Assembly: GCA_048013815.1 (NCBI GenBank)
Contig: CM106586.1
Span: 2,728,001-2,792,000, forward strand
Origin: Setoptus koraiensis
Lineage: Eukaryota > Arthropoda
Reading direction: 5' to 3'
Length of the DNA stretch: 64,000 nucleotides
The notes below the pieces were generated by a model. The model was not told the DNA's origin. It worked only from the letters and a program-made list of their open reading frames with translations, and did no database searches. The stretch's first letter is position 1, and every line of letters starts with the position of its first letter. The translations under genes and the position numbers were made by a program. Below, in pieces: positions 34,048 to 46,300 of the stretch.

Positions 34048-34328
34048 TCGTCGTCATCGGCAGCAGCAGCAGCATCAGCATCAACAGCAGCAACAACAAC
34101 AACAGCAACAACATCAACAACAGCAACAACATCGGTGGTTTGCAAGCAAAACAAAACAAGCGTTGTGATCGGAACAACTTTTGAGTAGCCCCAAGTAACA
34201 ATAGATTATTATTCAGGGCCATGAATAAGCGATCAGCGTTAATCTCAAGCTGTGAACAGTGACAAAACAGCACGACAACAACAACAGCAGCAGCAGCAAC
34301 AACAACAACAAAAACAGCACCGATCGAA
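34048..34328 (+). other. Likely 5' UTR, CAA/CAG-rich
   Basis: From 34058 to 34325 the plus strand consists largely of CAG/CAA triplets with stops in all frames before the ATG at 34329. Such CAR-rich leaders are common in arthropod neural and cell-surface genes. Confidence 0.35.
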
Positions 34329-37300
34329 ATGAACCCGTTCGGTGGCACCCAAGGCGCGCCAGCTTGCCTGCTGGCCTGGCTCATCGTAGTGGGCTCTTTG
34401 GCAGGTGAGTTTTCATTACTGTTATTTGATATGTTACGCAATGGTAACGTTCACGAGAGACTCGAAAAGTCGCAAAAGACAATTGTAAGCCAATGTTTAT
34501 CCGCTCCGCTCGTGTAGTGGTGGCCAGCGAGACAGTTGTAGTTTATCACGAGCACGAGCACAAACACGAGCACAAACATACACTTACGCTCGCGCAAACA
34601 AATGTCGCATTATTCAGCAATGTGATGCAACGTTGCCATTGGACCAGTGGCTGGCACAGACTGGGCTCATTTAGTTAATTATTGAGGCCCACTTACCATT
34701 TGCCATTATGTCTAATGTCTGGTGTGTCTAATCTGTTGTTGTCGGTGCAGTTGTTGGCGCTGACAGTTTGTCTGGGCCAGTTGGCTTGTGCTGGCGCTGT
34801 TTGGGCCCCAAACAGTTGACTGGCCAGCAACATCTTCCATTAGTTGCAGCGCGAGTCAGCCAAAACAACAACAACAACAACAACAGCAGCAGCAACAACA
34901 GCGACAACGTCAACAGCAACATGCGGTGATAGACAGTTTATCATTGTGCTGGCACAAGCAGCCGCTGATGTGCCCGAAAAGGGGGGCCCGTGTGCCATTA
35001 GTTGTTGTGGCCTCTTGCATAATAACAATCGCACGCCCATTGCGCTCCTATAAAATCTAATCATCATTTCGACACACTGACAAACAATAAATGAGCAACA
35101 GCAAACAATAAATAAACAACAACAGCAAACAACAATTGCCCAGTTTGTTTGTCGTGGCTGTCGGGCCCGCTGGCTAGAGGCCCGTTAGCTCGAGGCGTCG
35201 CTGGCCGCTCGCAAATGTCCCGTTGCCTGTCAAACTGACCGACAGGCAGTGTGACTTACACACAGTGACCGCATGCTGACAGCGGTATTATGATGACTCA
35301 ACACCGATCCGGCTGTCCGTTGTTATCGTGGCCATGCGATCATTATAATCGCGCTACACAAACAACAACAACAACGACAACGACAACAACAACACTTTCT
35401 CCAAAATGTGTTGACCAATGCTGTTTGATGTACGACGACCACGCCAAACAAGCGCGCCATATCTAATTTGAATTTTCGCCTCTCGCTGCACCCCGCAACC
35501 ATCCGCCATTCGGGCCCCACCAATGAACTGTTTGCGCCCCACAGCCGGCCGCTGTTCGGAGGCTCGCGAGTCCGCTGTCTGGGGGCCCCGCAAGTCCACT
35601 GTTCGGCTTGCCTATAGCGAGAGTGGCCGCTGGTGGCCACTGGCCAGCATCAAATTGGCGCGTATGAATATTCATTAAGGTCGGTCCGTAGCGGGCTGCT
35701 GGTGGGGCTGTTGCGCAATCGGTCACAATTGGAATCAATTGGTCAGCTGCGGCCGATGCCGCGTCCGCCATCGGCGGTGGCTCAAATTCAAATTTGTCAG
35801 CGCCTGTCACAATGCGGCATTGTCAATGCCTACGCGCCAGCGGTTCCAATTGCGCCAATTCACCTGACCACTCACCTATGCCGATTGTTTGGCCGGGCCC
35901 CATTGTGTCGTCGATGTCGGCGGAATGAACTTGCTGGCGCATTGCGCAACATAAACGCATATATCGGCGCGATATCAATTAGCGCGGGAGGCGGTTTGCG
36001 CGAAATTAATTGATTTCTAATGGGGGGCCCATTGTTTGCCGAGCGAGCGCATCCCCGAATTGTCCGCAGGCTGTCCGCGGGGCCCCATCATCGGACAGCC
36101 CATCGTGCCAGCGTGCAGTGCGTTGCCGGCTGACCGACAATGTGAGTGGCTGGCAATTGGCACCACTTGTACACTGCAATGCTTGTCGATACTGGTGCCC
36201 CCCCCCCCCGATCATTATCCGTGTCCGTATCATCGCTCAATCCGCTAATAGTTGATATGGCGTAGATGGCGCATTGGCGCAGAGTGAATTTGGGCGAGCG
36301 TTCGGGGGCCCGAAAATTGCCGCTCATCGAGTTTGTGTCAGACACAGTCGCTGACGAACGGGGGCCCCCGACAAAGTGATGGCATCACATACACGGTGTG
36401 TGCATTATCGTCGTCATCACGGTGTTTATTATCATAATATCATGTAAGCACATTATCACGCGTTAGCACATTATCATATTATCTTATTATCATATTATGA
36501 ATGCTAATCTAATCTCTATATCTGGCCCCATTTTTCATATAAATCCGTGAGCTGCGCGCTGTCGATCATCGCATGTCGGCCAGACATGGACGAGTTATCC
36601 ACTCGCACGAGGTCGCTCATAATCCGGCTTGCTGCGTGTCCGCGCCACTACAAACAGCAATTCCGGCAGCTCGCTCGACAGCCAGACAAACAAACCCGCT
36701 CGGGCCAGCTTATACCCGGCTACCCGGGGTACGCTAATGTGTTTGTGTGCACAATTCACTTATCCGCCGCTCGCTGTTTGCTGCTCTGCCGGCCAGCCAT
36801 TTGCTGCTCTGGCGGCTCGCTATTTGCCCGTGCCGGCAAGCCGTTCGGAATGCCGCTCGGAATGCCGCGTTCGGAAGGCCGCGCGGATCGCCGCCCCGAT
36901 CGAGCTCGATACGAATCGGAGCTCGATACGAACCGGCGCTCGATGCGAATCGCAGCCGGGGCCCGGCGATTCGAAATGGCACCGCTCGTTTGTTCTCGTT
37001 ATCGGCGCTTGTCTTGTGCTCTGAGCGCCGGGCGATCTTTGCGCCGCCGGCCCAGTGCCGACCCAGCGCCGGGCCAGCGCAAATCCCGGCCGCGCTCTGC
37101 TCGGCCCAGTGCTCTCTGATCCGGCCAGGGCTTAAATCACGGCGCAGCGATCGCATGAGCGACTCGCATCGCGCCAGCCGAGCCGCGCCAGCCGAAGGAG
37201 CCAGCCGAAGCGAGCCGCGCCTTGCGACACCCAAAGTAGCCAGCGACAGCCAGAAGCCCGAGGAGACGCGAGAAAATCGCACCTCGCTGCCGGGCGCCCC

Positions 37301-40300
37301 GATCGCGAATGGGGCCCCTCCGACTGCTCCGATCGCTCCGATGGCGACAGGCGCCTCAGACGGCGACGGGGCGCCGTGCATAAATCTATTATCAGTTTCT
37401 CGGGCGAGATCCATCAGCGACATGCACACTGGCAAACAATGGCCAGCCGTCGTCTGACAATAATAAACAACGACGACTGTTTATCTAACTGGTTTATCTG
37501 GCCCCCTAATGCAGTGCATGCTCATGCAAATGTTGCCAGCAGGGCCCGCTCTGACGCAACTCATTAGCGCTAGTTGATTGTTTCAGACAGACCATCATCA
37601 TCATGCCAACACCGGCGATGTTTGCATGTCGGCGTGCGTGTGCGCGTGCCCACCAACAAAAGGGCTCACCTGGCCGCCGAGCAAACAATGTTGGCGGGCG
37701 GGCAGGGGGGGGGGCGCCAATTGATTGATTGGCGAGACCGCATCAGCCCTCGGCTGCTAGCTGCTTGCCGGCCCCAAATGCAAATTAGCCAGCGCCAAGA
37801 AACAAACAATGGGGCCCGCCGAGATAAGAAACGAGGCGCCTCCTTATCCCCGGCTCGGCGCCTTGTTCGGCCGGGCACCCCATGCTCGGCACTGTTATCC
37901 GCTGCTGTATCCAGTGCTGCGTTCGGCAGGCTGTGACAGAATTGGAATTAGCCAGCCAGACAACGGTCACAACAAATGGGCTTGTCACAAACAACAGCGC
38001 CCAGGTGACGCAGCTCGTAATCGATTGGCGCTGTCGACAAATCGTGCCGTTGACACTCTGCTATTGCCGGCTAATTACTGAGCGCCGCCGTCCGCTGCGC
38101 CCCCGGCGGCCCGTCGACCCGCTAACCCGGCGGCCCTCTAGCCCGGCAGCCCAAGAACCCGTAAACCCGCTAACCCGGCCGCCCGCTAACCCGGCAGCCC
38201 GTCGATTCGGTAGCCCGACAGTGTGCCGACAGGTTCTTGCTCACACTACTGTGTGCCATTGCCAATTCCGACTCGCACTGTGCCCAGGCGGGCCTCGCAC
38301 TGCGCGCGGCTCTCTCGAGGAAAATACCTTCCGGTCGAGACTTGTGCCCGCTTCTCGGGCCGAAATCCCGCTTCTCGAGATCGGTTCTTTCGCATGCGAG
38401 CCGGAGGGCCAAAGGGGCCCAAAGCACCAGAGGCCAACCCCCAAACTCGTGCACGCCACGAGCGCACATTTATACAGGATGATTACATGCGCCCAAGCAT
38501 TATCATGCACGCGCGATAAGCCGGCCCGGCGATCGGGTCAGCGCGGCGCAACAATGTTTATTGAAATGCGCCCCCAGTTGTTTATATCTTTTTCAGTTGT
38601 TTCGGCCGTTTTGACTGTTTCGGCTGTTTCGGCTGTTGAGCTGCGCCCGAACGGGCGCCCGCCAAACTCAACAACAGAAATGGGGGCCAGGTGAATATAC
38701 GGCTGAACAGCGGCGAGTTGAGCATGGTGCTAATGGCGTGTTTCGTTGCGTCCATTAATATTTTATGGGCAGCCCGTCGAGCCCGTCGAGATTGTGAGCG
38801 CGGTGACTTTTTTGAATTTAGATGAGCCACCGTTGTTGCAGATTTGATTTGATATTATCATCACATTATCCGATATTGTGCAGCCAGCGGTCAGCTATCT
38901 ATTATGGCTCACAGTGCGCGTTTAAGCCCGACGGTGTAAGCTATTTAAGCTCGCCGAGCCAGCGCTACTACAATGGTCGGCAGGCCGCTCGGCCAGCTGC
39001 GGGCCGGCCGCTCGATGGCGCAAGCGGCTAATTCCGGCGCTTATGGCGCGAGCGGGCCGGATAATTCGGGCCATTCATATATACACAGTGTGTATATACA
39101 CAGTCCGTATGTGTACAGTTTGTATATAAACAGTTTGTATATAAACAGGCCATATATGTTTGCAGTGGGCCGGCGCAAATGATCTCTGGCCTGGCGCGCG
39201 GCGACCCCTCGCGGGGCCCACCTGTTCGTGTTGTGTTTGTGTTGCAAGTTCATCACCGAAGCCATCAACAAAATGAGGGCCAAAACAAAAATGGGGGCCA
39301 CAACAAAATGAGGGCCAGAACGAAAATGGGGGCCACACACACACGCACACACAACGATCCGATTGGAAGCACGTGACTCTGGTCTTATCATCATATTTTG
39401 ATACTCTCTCATTTTGCACAAAAGTCGAGACACGCACTTGCGACCGGCCCAAACTCGCGCCGGGCCCCAAACTCGCGCTGGGCCCCAAAACACGACAACT
39501 ATTACGGGCACGATGGTACGCGCATGTATACTGTTACACACACGCCAGTCGCCAGTTTGCGCAAGCGGCCCGATCGATCGGCGCGTTTTGGGGCGCGTTT
39601 TAGAGATTTCGCCAGCGAGCGCCGCCAATGGGGCTGTGAACTCTGGCAGTTTGTCTAGCAGGTTGTCTGGCAGCACCGGCAGCGCTGGCAAGCTGGCCAG
39701 ACGGTTCGGCTGACCGGGGCCCAAGTTTAAAGTTCGCGAGCACCCGCGTGCGGCCAGCGAGTCGGCCAACTGTAGAGTATCCACTGCAAGTGCCACTGGC
39801 CGGCCCGCCGCCGCACCAATCTAAGCTGGCCGACGACCCGCGGCAATCGCTAATGAAACACGAGCAATATGGCCCCTTGGCACGAAGGGGTCCCTTCGCT
39901 CAGCAAAACATAATCCGAGCGCCAGAGTATATCCACTCCAGCACTTTGCTCGTGCGAGCCCGTTAAGGGCCGCCAGCACACAGGTATTACATGTGTAACA
40001 CGTGTATATCATATATACAGCGTGTGCGTTGCGTAATATGGCCACACACGGCCATATATGGCGTAATGTGGCGATGCGTTGCGTAATACACCGATGTGTT
40101 GCGTAATACGCCGATGTATTGCGTAATACGCCGCTGTATGGCGTCATATGCGTGATATAACGGCGTTATGGCGGCCCCCTTATAGGCTACGGCACTGCAG
40201 CGGCTTTGGCAACAAACAGCGCGCCCCCTTATATCAACTGGCCCGTTGCGCAATCAACTCGCCCGTTACACAATCAACTGGCCGTCCGAGGCACCGCCAC

Positions 40301-43300
40301 CGCGAAATATGCGCGTTATGAGCGCTATGAGCGCTACGAGCGTTATGGCCCGCAACAACGTTATGGGCTAGTAATGCACGCTTATGGACTAGCGGACGGA
40401 GCTGGTAACTAGAGAGCGCCGGAGATAGCGAAACAACAATATTATTACCATCTCGCTTAGCGCATTATTAGCTGTAAAACTAATCAAATTTTAGCCGGCC
40501 CGGCCCGGCCAGCGCCGGCAAAACTGCCGCAACGGGCCGCAATCAGTGGGCGCATCCTTGGCGCGGGCCAGCCGGCGATCATCATCATCATCATGGTCGT
40601 AGGCGGCGGCGGCGGGCACGATGATTACCCGGTAAGGCAATATTGGGGCCCGCTAACTCAATTGCGCCATTTGCACGTCTACACACACACACACACACAC
40701 GCACGCTGGTCAAATTGTGGCAATTGTTCAGGTGACTTGGGCACCGTGCAGCGCTGACGGCAAACCGAGCGGCAAACGGCACAACAACAACGTCACAACT
40801 TTCAAGCGGTTGGTCGGGCCGCCGACGGGCCGCTAATAAAATATCGCCCGGTTTGCGCGGGCTCCAATCGAGCTGGCACAGCAGCACGGGGCCCCATCAG
40901 CTTGATATCGTTAAAACTGCGCTCGCTTGCCTGCAGCTTGGCGCGGATTGGCGCGGCATCTTGCGTGCCGCAGGTTGCAGGTTGCCGCATGGGGGGGGGG
41001 GCGCAGCTAACTAGTGTGTTTGCGTCCTGATGACAACTCGATAATGGGCCGGCCGCCGAGTCAACTGAATCGCCCTTTGGGTAATAACTGTTAACGGGCA
41101 CGAGCGGGCCGAATCGGGCAAAAGCGGACAAAATCGGGCCAAATCGAGTTACCGAGCGTTTGCTTTTTAGGCAAGTGGGGCCAGTTGGCGGTTGACAGCA
41201 GAATCGCAACTGGCGCCAGCACTTACGCGCGTCAGCCATTTAATGCTTGCTCTCGCTGGCGGGCAAGACGTTGGCGAGGCGCTGGCGAAGCGCGGGCAAG
41301 ACGCGCGCCCAGGTAACGACGGCACGAAATCAGTTGGGCCGAATCAGTCAATCGGGGCCCCGAGAGCGTGCTTATAATTGGGGCCAAACAAGTGTCAAAT
41401 AAATGGAGCATTAAAAACAAGTTGCTCGTGTGTGTGCGTGTGTGTGTTCGCGTGTGTGTGTGTGTGCGTACGTTGTGGCGGCAATTGGTTGCGCGCCAAT
41501 GAGTGCTCGCCGTGCAGTATGATTACTTTTCAGCTAGTTAGACACTATATTAATAAATGTTCGTAGGCAGCGGTGCGGTTGCCGTTGTTGCCGTTGTTGT
41601 AGTCGCTGTCGTTGTTGTCGCTGTCGTTGTTGTCGCTGTTGTCGCTGTTGCTGTTGCAAATGAATGTCGAATTGGCATAAATTGGGAGGATCCCTCGGCG
41701 GTGCCTGAGCGTGCCCCCCATCATGGGGGCCCCATGGGCCAATAGGCGGCAGCCGCAACTCATAATGCGGCATCAGGTGAACGTGCCATTGTCGTGCTCG
41801 TGGCACGCTAAACGCGGGCTTGCCACGAGCACTATGCATACTGCACGGCGCCTAATGTGCGTAGTACGCGACGGCAAGACGAGCCAGCCGAGCGCTGAAT
41901 ATTCACCGAATTCAGATCGACTAATAGCCCATTTTTTCGGATAACCGCATGGCTACATAGCGGATAAACGCGTAGTCGGATAAACGCGCAGCCGGATAAA
42001 CGCGTGGCTGGCTGGCGGGGCCCGCCAGCCAGTCAGTCACAATAACGACAGGTGAACATTATTGTGTCAGGCGGAGCAGCGTTTGCTTTTGACACACACA
42101 CACAAACAATGCACAATCCAAATGGGGCCAGCGCACTACAAAGTAATAAGTGCTGCTTATTGCCGCCGCTGCCATCTTGTTAATTTTCATTTAGGCCAGA
42201 TTCGCCAGCCCAAAGGGGCCCCACACCGTGCTCAAAGCGTGCCCAGATATGCTCAAACGGTGCCCAGATATGCTCGAGCCGTGCCCAGATATGCTTGAAT
42301 CGCTCACGCCGTGCTGACGCTCAAGCCGCGCTCAAGAGTGCAGGCGACCGTTAAATGTTGTGTGGCGAGCCGAGGCCCTCGCTCGCCAATTTCGTTTTGC
42401 ATGCAAATCAAAGGAACGTGCCCTTTGCTGCTCGACTGGCACGACCTGGCCGTCTGGCTGCCGGGCCGCCCCCGCCAACGAGCTGCCGCTGATTACTATT
42501 CCGGGCTGGTTGTTGCGAATCATTTTTATACCTATTAGTCGCTGCCACTGCGAGTGTGCCAGCCCCCATTGTTCGGGTGGCCGTGGCCGGCGCCCCACGA
42601 TCCCGCCGGCCGAACAAGCTCTAAAACAATGCCAGACCCGCGCAACCAGCACTATGCTAATCCAGCAGCCAGCCATGAATAATCTAGCCGGTTTGCTGGC
42701 GGGCTGGTTGCGGGCCCCGGCTCGCCACCGGGATCTCTGCTGGGCCGCATACCGCGCCTGCCAGAGCTGGGCTGTATTAACGACCGGCCGGCGGCCCGGC
42801 AGCCCGGCGACCCGGTATTTGTTCGTCCGTGCGCGGCTTAGCCGGATAGAGCGCAAGACAGAGGCGAACGGACGGGCCGACCGGGCGGCTCGGGGCCAAT
42901 CGGGCAAATTCCCGATCGCTGGCCCGCCTCATCATTAATCGGTCGCGGCGATTCCGCCATTTCATGCCGGGTTATTTTGTAGCGAGCGGGATCGGCAGGG
43001 CATCATTTCGCATCAATTCGCATCCTTTCGCATCACTCTGCATCATTTTGCATCATCATTTTGATATATGTATATGCGCGTGCTTGTTGTTGCCGTTGTT
43101 GTTGTTGTCGTTGTTGTTGCTGTCGTTGTTTCTGTTGTTGCCGTTCGCGTGCTCGTGCTCGTGGCAAACTAATCGCGGCTGTGCCCGGATCGCCAATATC
43201 GCATTTCGGCTCTCTGTGCCGAGCGTTTGTGCGAGCTTTTTAGCGGGGCCACCGTGAGGGCCCCAGCAAAAAGAGTTTGCGCCGGCAACAGCAACGAACA

Positions 43301-46300
43301 AACCATTAATCACCGCACCTTTGTTGTCGCTGCTACCAGAGACACGCTACACTCGCCACCGCCATAACAACCGCCATCGACACCGCCGGTCGGCCGGGCC
43401 GGCCAGCCGATCGGATCACTGGCTTGGCGCATTGCGTAATATTTATCAGTGGCGGTGCAAACAGCCGATAACAACGACGGCGGCAGCAACAGCAACAACG
43501 ACAACAGCAACAGCAACAACAAACTCGACTGGTTACCGGTGGCAGAATTATTGTTGTTGTTGTTATTACTATCATTGGGGCCCGAGGCGGGATGTATTGA
43601 TGGTTGGTCGGCTGTGCGCCGTTGTTGTTGAGTTGTTTCTATCGGATAGTTGGAACAACGGCCGCAACAACAACGCCAACAACAACAAAGGCTCAAATTG
43701 CTTTCGCTGGCGGCCAGCGTGTGTGTGCCAGATAATAATAATGGCGGCGCCAGAATGGGCAGCTCATATCTGCAGCTAATATCGTCTCGTAACATATCTC
43801 AACTGCTCATGAAACATGGCCATTGAGCTGTGAACGTCGCTCTCACAGCGCGCCCACACGCCAGTTCGGCCAAATTAGCATAAAACTAGAATTAGAGTTG
43901 GCCCCACCTGATGTTGGGTCAAGCCGCTCGGCTCAAGCGCTGGCCCGGCGACGGCCCGACGCAGCCCGACATGTCGCTTCCTACTGCCGTCAACAAACTT
44001 GTGTCCCGGGCTGCAAACGTCCGGCGAGTGCCCGCAGCCGCCACCGGTCCGCTCACGTCTCGCGCTGGTCCGCTCCGCTCCGGTACGGTCGCGTCTCGCT
44101 CGCCTGGCTCGCCCGAAGCTTGGCCAGCGATTTTCGGCGAGCCGATCGCCAAGCGGGCCCCCTGAACTGGCCAGAAAACGCCCCCAGCTCAGCTCACGGA
44201 GCGCGCTCGGTGAGCTGGGGGCGTTCGATCGGTCGGCGGCCGCTCAAAAATTATCTCGTCGCTCGACTATCATTATTGTAATGCGTACGTATGTGCGCGC
44301 CCCCGGCTGCCCTCGCTGGCCCCCCAACTGGCCCCCTGGCTGGCCCCTTCGACCGACCGGCCGCGTGTTGTTGTGTGCGGGCGACCATTTAACAACTGCT
44401 CATAATGATGATTACATAATGTGTACACACACACACACACACAACAGGGGCCAAACAAGGGGCCCGAGCACGGGCATAACGGCCAAAAATAACGGTGAAA
44501 ATAAAAATACATGTGCCCTTGCCGGCCGACCCCGACTGGCAGACAAACCGCTGCCAACTACTTGCTAAATATAACTGGCCAACTGCAACTGGCCAGACAC
44601 TGTGGCGAGCTGAAAATATATAAATATCCGAGCGGCCATTTGGTCGGATATTTATACACGTCGGTTGTTCGCTTGGCGTCGCTTGCACGCAGCCAGCGAG
44701 CGATTATAAAAGATATTTCGCTGGTAATTAAACTGCAACTGCAGGCAACAATCGCTGGTCTGGCAACAGTCTGGCCAGCGTTGTTGCGAAAAGACGCCGA
44801 GAAGACGCAAAAAAGAATGTTGTTGCAATACGAATATTATCAAAGAATGAAAAGAATTAAAGAAAAAACCAAACAAAGCAACATCGTGTAAGTGATGGCT
44901 CGATGTGCAGCAAATTACAAATGATGATGTTGTCTGCAAATTAGCTATTAAATCGCCTGCTCATTGGCTCCATCTGGCCAACAACAATTGTAATGCACAT
45001 ATATGCAACTTTCGGCCTCTGTCACACACCACGCGTCGTGCAAATATCCTCACGAATATCCCCACTAACATCCCCACTAACATCCCCACTAACATCCCCA
45101 CTAACATCAGCCCCCACTCTAATATCCTGTACTAACGACATGCAAAACATTTGTTCTCTGTTTGCGCCTGTCCCTACCGGGCAGCCCTCGTCCATGACGG
45201 TGGCGCCACCTCGACCGGGCCCCGCAACAACTGGCTCGATTTGGGGCCCGAGCAGCAGCGCGAGCCGCGCCAGCGACCGCCTGCATCGAGCAACGTCAAT
45301 GTGTATAGGAACTTCGAGAGGATAGTATCAATCGGTAGCAATATCTCTATAAATTGTCCACATTTAGAAGATAATAACGGTGACACAACAACGGCCTATT
45401 TGGCATCGGCGGCACAAGCGCCGGCGACATCGGAGCCGTTTGTTGGCAACAACAATTACAACAACCATGGCGACAATTATTGCACCATGATCTGGTTCAA
45501 GAATCACATTCCGCTGGCCAGCACAAACTTGTGTGCCACCAACAACAATAATGGTCCGCTGCCACTTAGTAGATTGGCAACGACTACAACAACAACTGTC
45601 CAATCGCAACAGGAAGTGGCCATGGCTCGGCCTAATGATTCTCGGGCAAAATCGCGCCGGCAAAAAAATAGAAACAACGATTTTGGCAAGTGGATGCCGC
45701 ACGAAAACGATGATTCAAATGAGTTGAAAACCAATGGCGCTGACGCCGCCAGACTGCGCTTGACGCCAAAGGGCGAGCTACAAATCAATCAAGTGAACTG
45801 GCTAGATAGGGGCCAGTACAGTTGCTTGTATCGATCGCGCCAAAGTGATATAATTTTGTCGTTAGTGGCAGCAGCAGCGACGGAACTAGCCGGCGCTAAT
45901 GCGACTGATCACAACTATGACAACAACGACAAAATGGATTATGACGATAGTGGCTCCACTGAGGCGCCAACAGTGAGAAGAAGGGGCCGCCATTTAGCGG
46001 CAGTGGCCAGCGGCGCCATTAACAGCAGCAGCAGCAGCATTAATAGGGGATGGGCGATATTTGATTCCGATGATCAGCGGCCAGCGTTGGTGTCTGATTT
46101 GAGCCACAGTGGCGCCACCAATGAGGCGCACGAGCAAAATGTGTCGTCTGTCATCGGGGGCGACACCGACAGTGACAACAATGAAAAACAATTGAGTTTA
46201 AATGAGGAGCCCAGCGACGACCAGTCCACTGTGCGCCAAACACAAACATCGGATAATTTAATCGTGACACTACGACGAAACAACAACAGCAACACTGACG

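Larger units (their letters stand above)
34405..45184 (+). other. Intron 1 of the three-Ig gene (10.8 kb, GC-rich)
   Basis: A very long first intron between the signal-peptide exon and the first Ig exon. From about 35.1 kb it becomes strongly GC-rich and contains many GGGCCC palindromes, short minisatellites and (CA)n or (CAA)n runs (40681, 41579, 43085, 44421). Overlapping open frames on both strands (for example 36547-37457, 37882-38694, 42332-42938, 43823-44568) have no recognisable domains. They are what high GC content produces by chance. No transposon or nested gene is identified. Confidence 0.6.

Noticed and set aside
36547-37457. Long overlapping ORFs on both strands in intron 1
   Set aside because: GC-rich sequence lowers stop frequency; Arg/Ala/Pro-rich products without motifs, equal on both strands.
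43823-44568. Further GC-driven ORFs in intron 1
   Set aside because: Same reason: no domain, no splice sites matching the gene's phase pattern.
45151-45184. ATG at 45151 as start of the Ig gene
   Set aside because: It lies in the intron before a good acceptor; splicing from the signal-peptide exon at 34329 restores the frame and supplies a leader.
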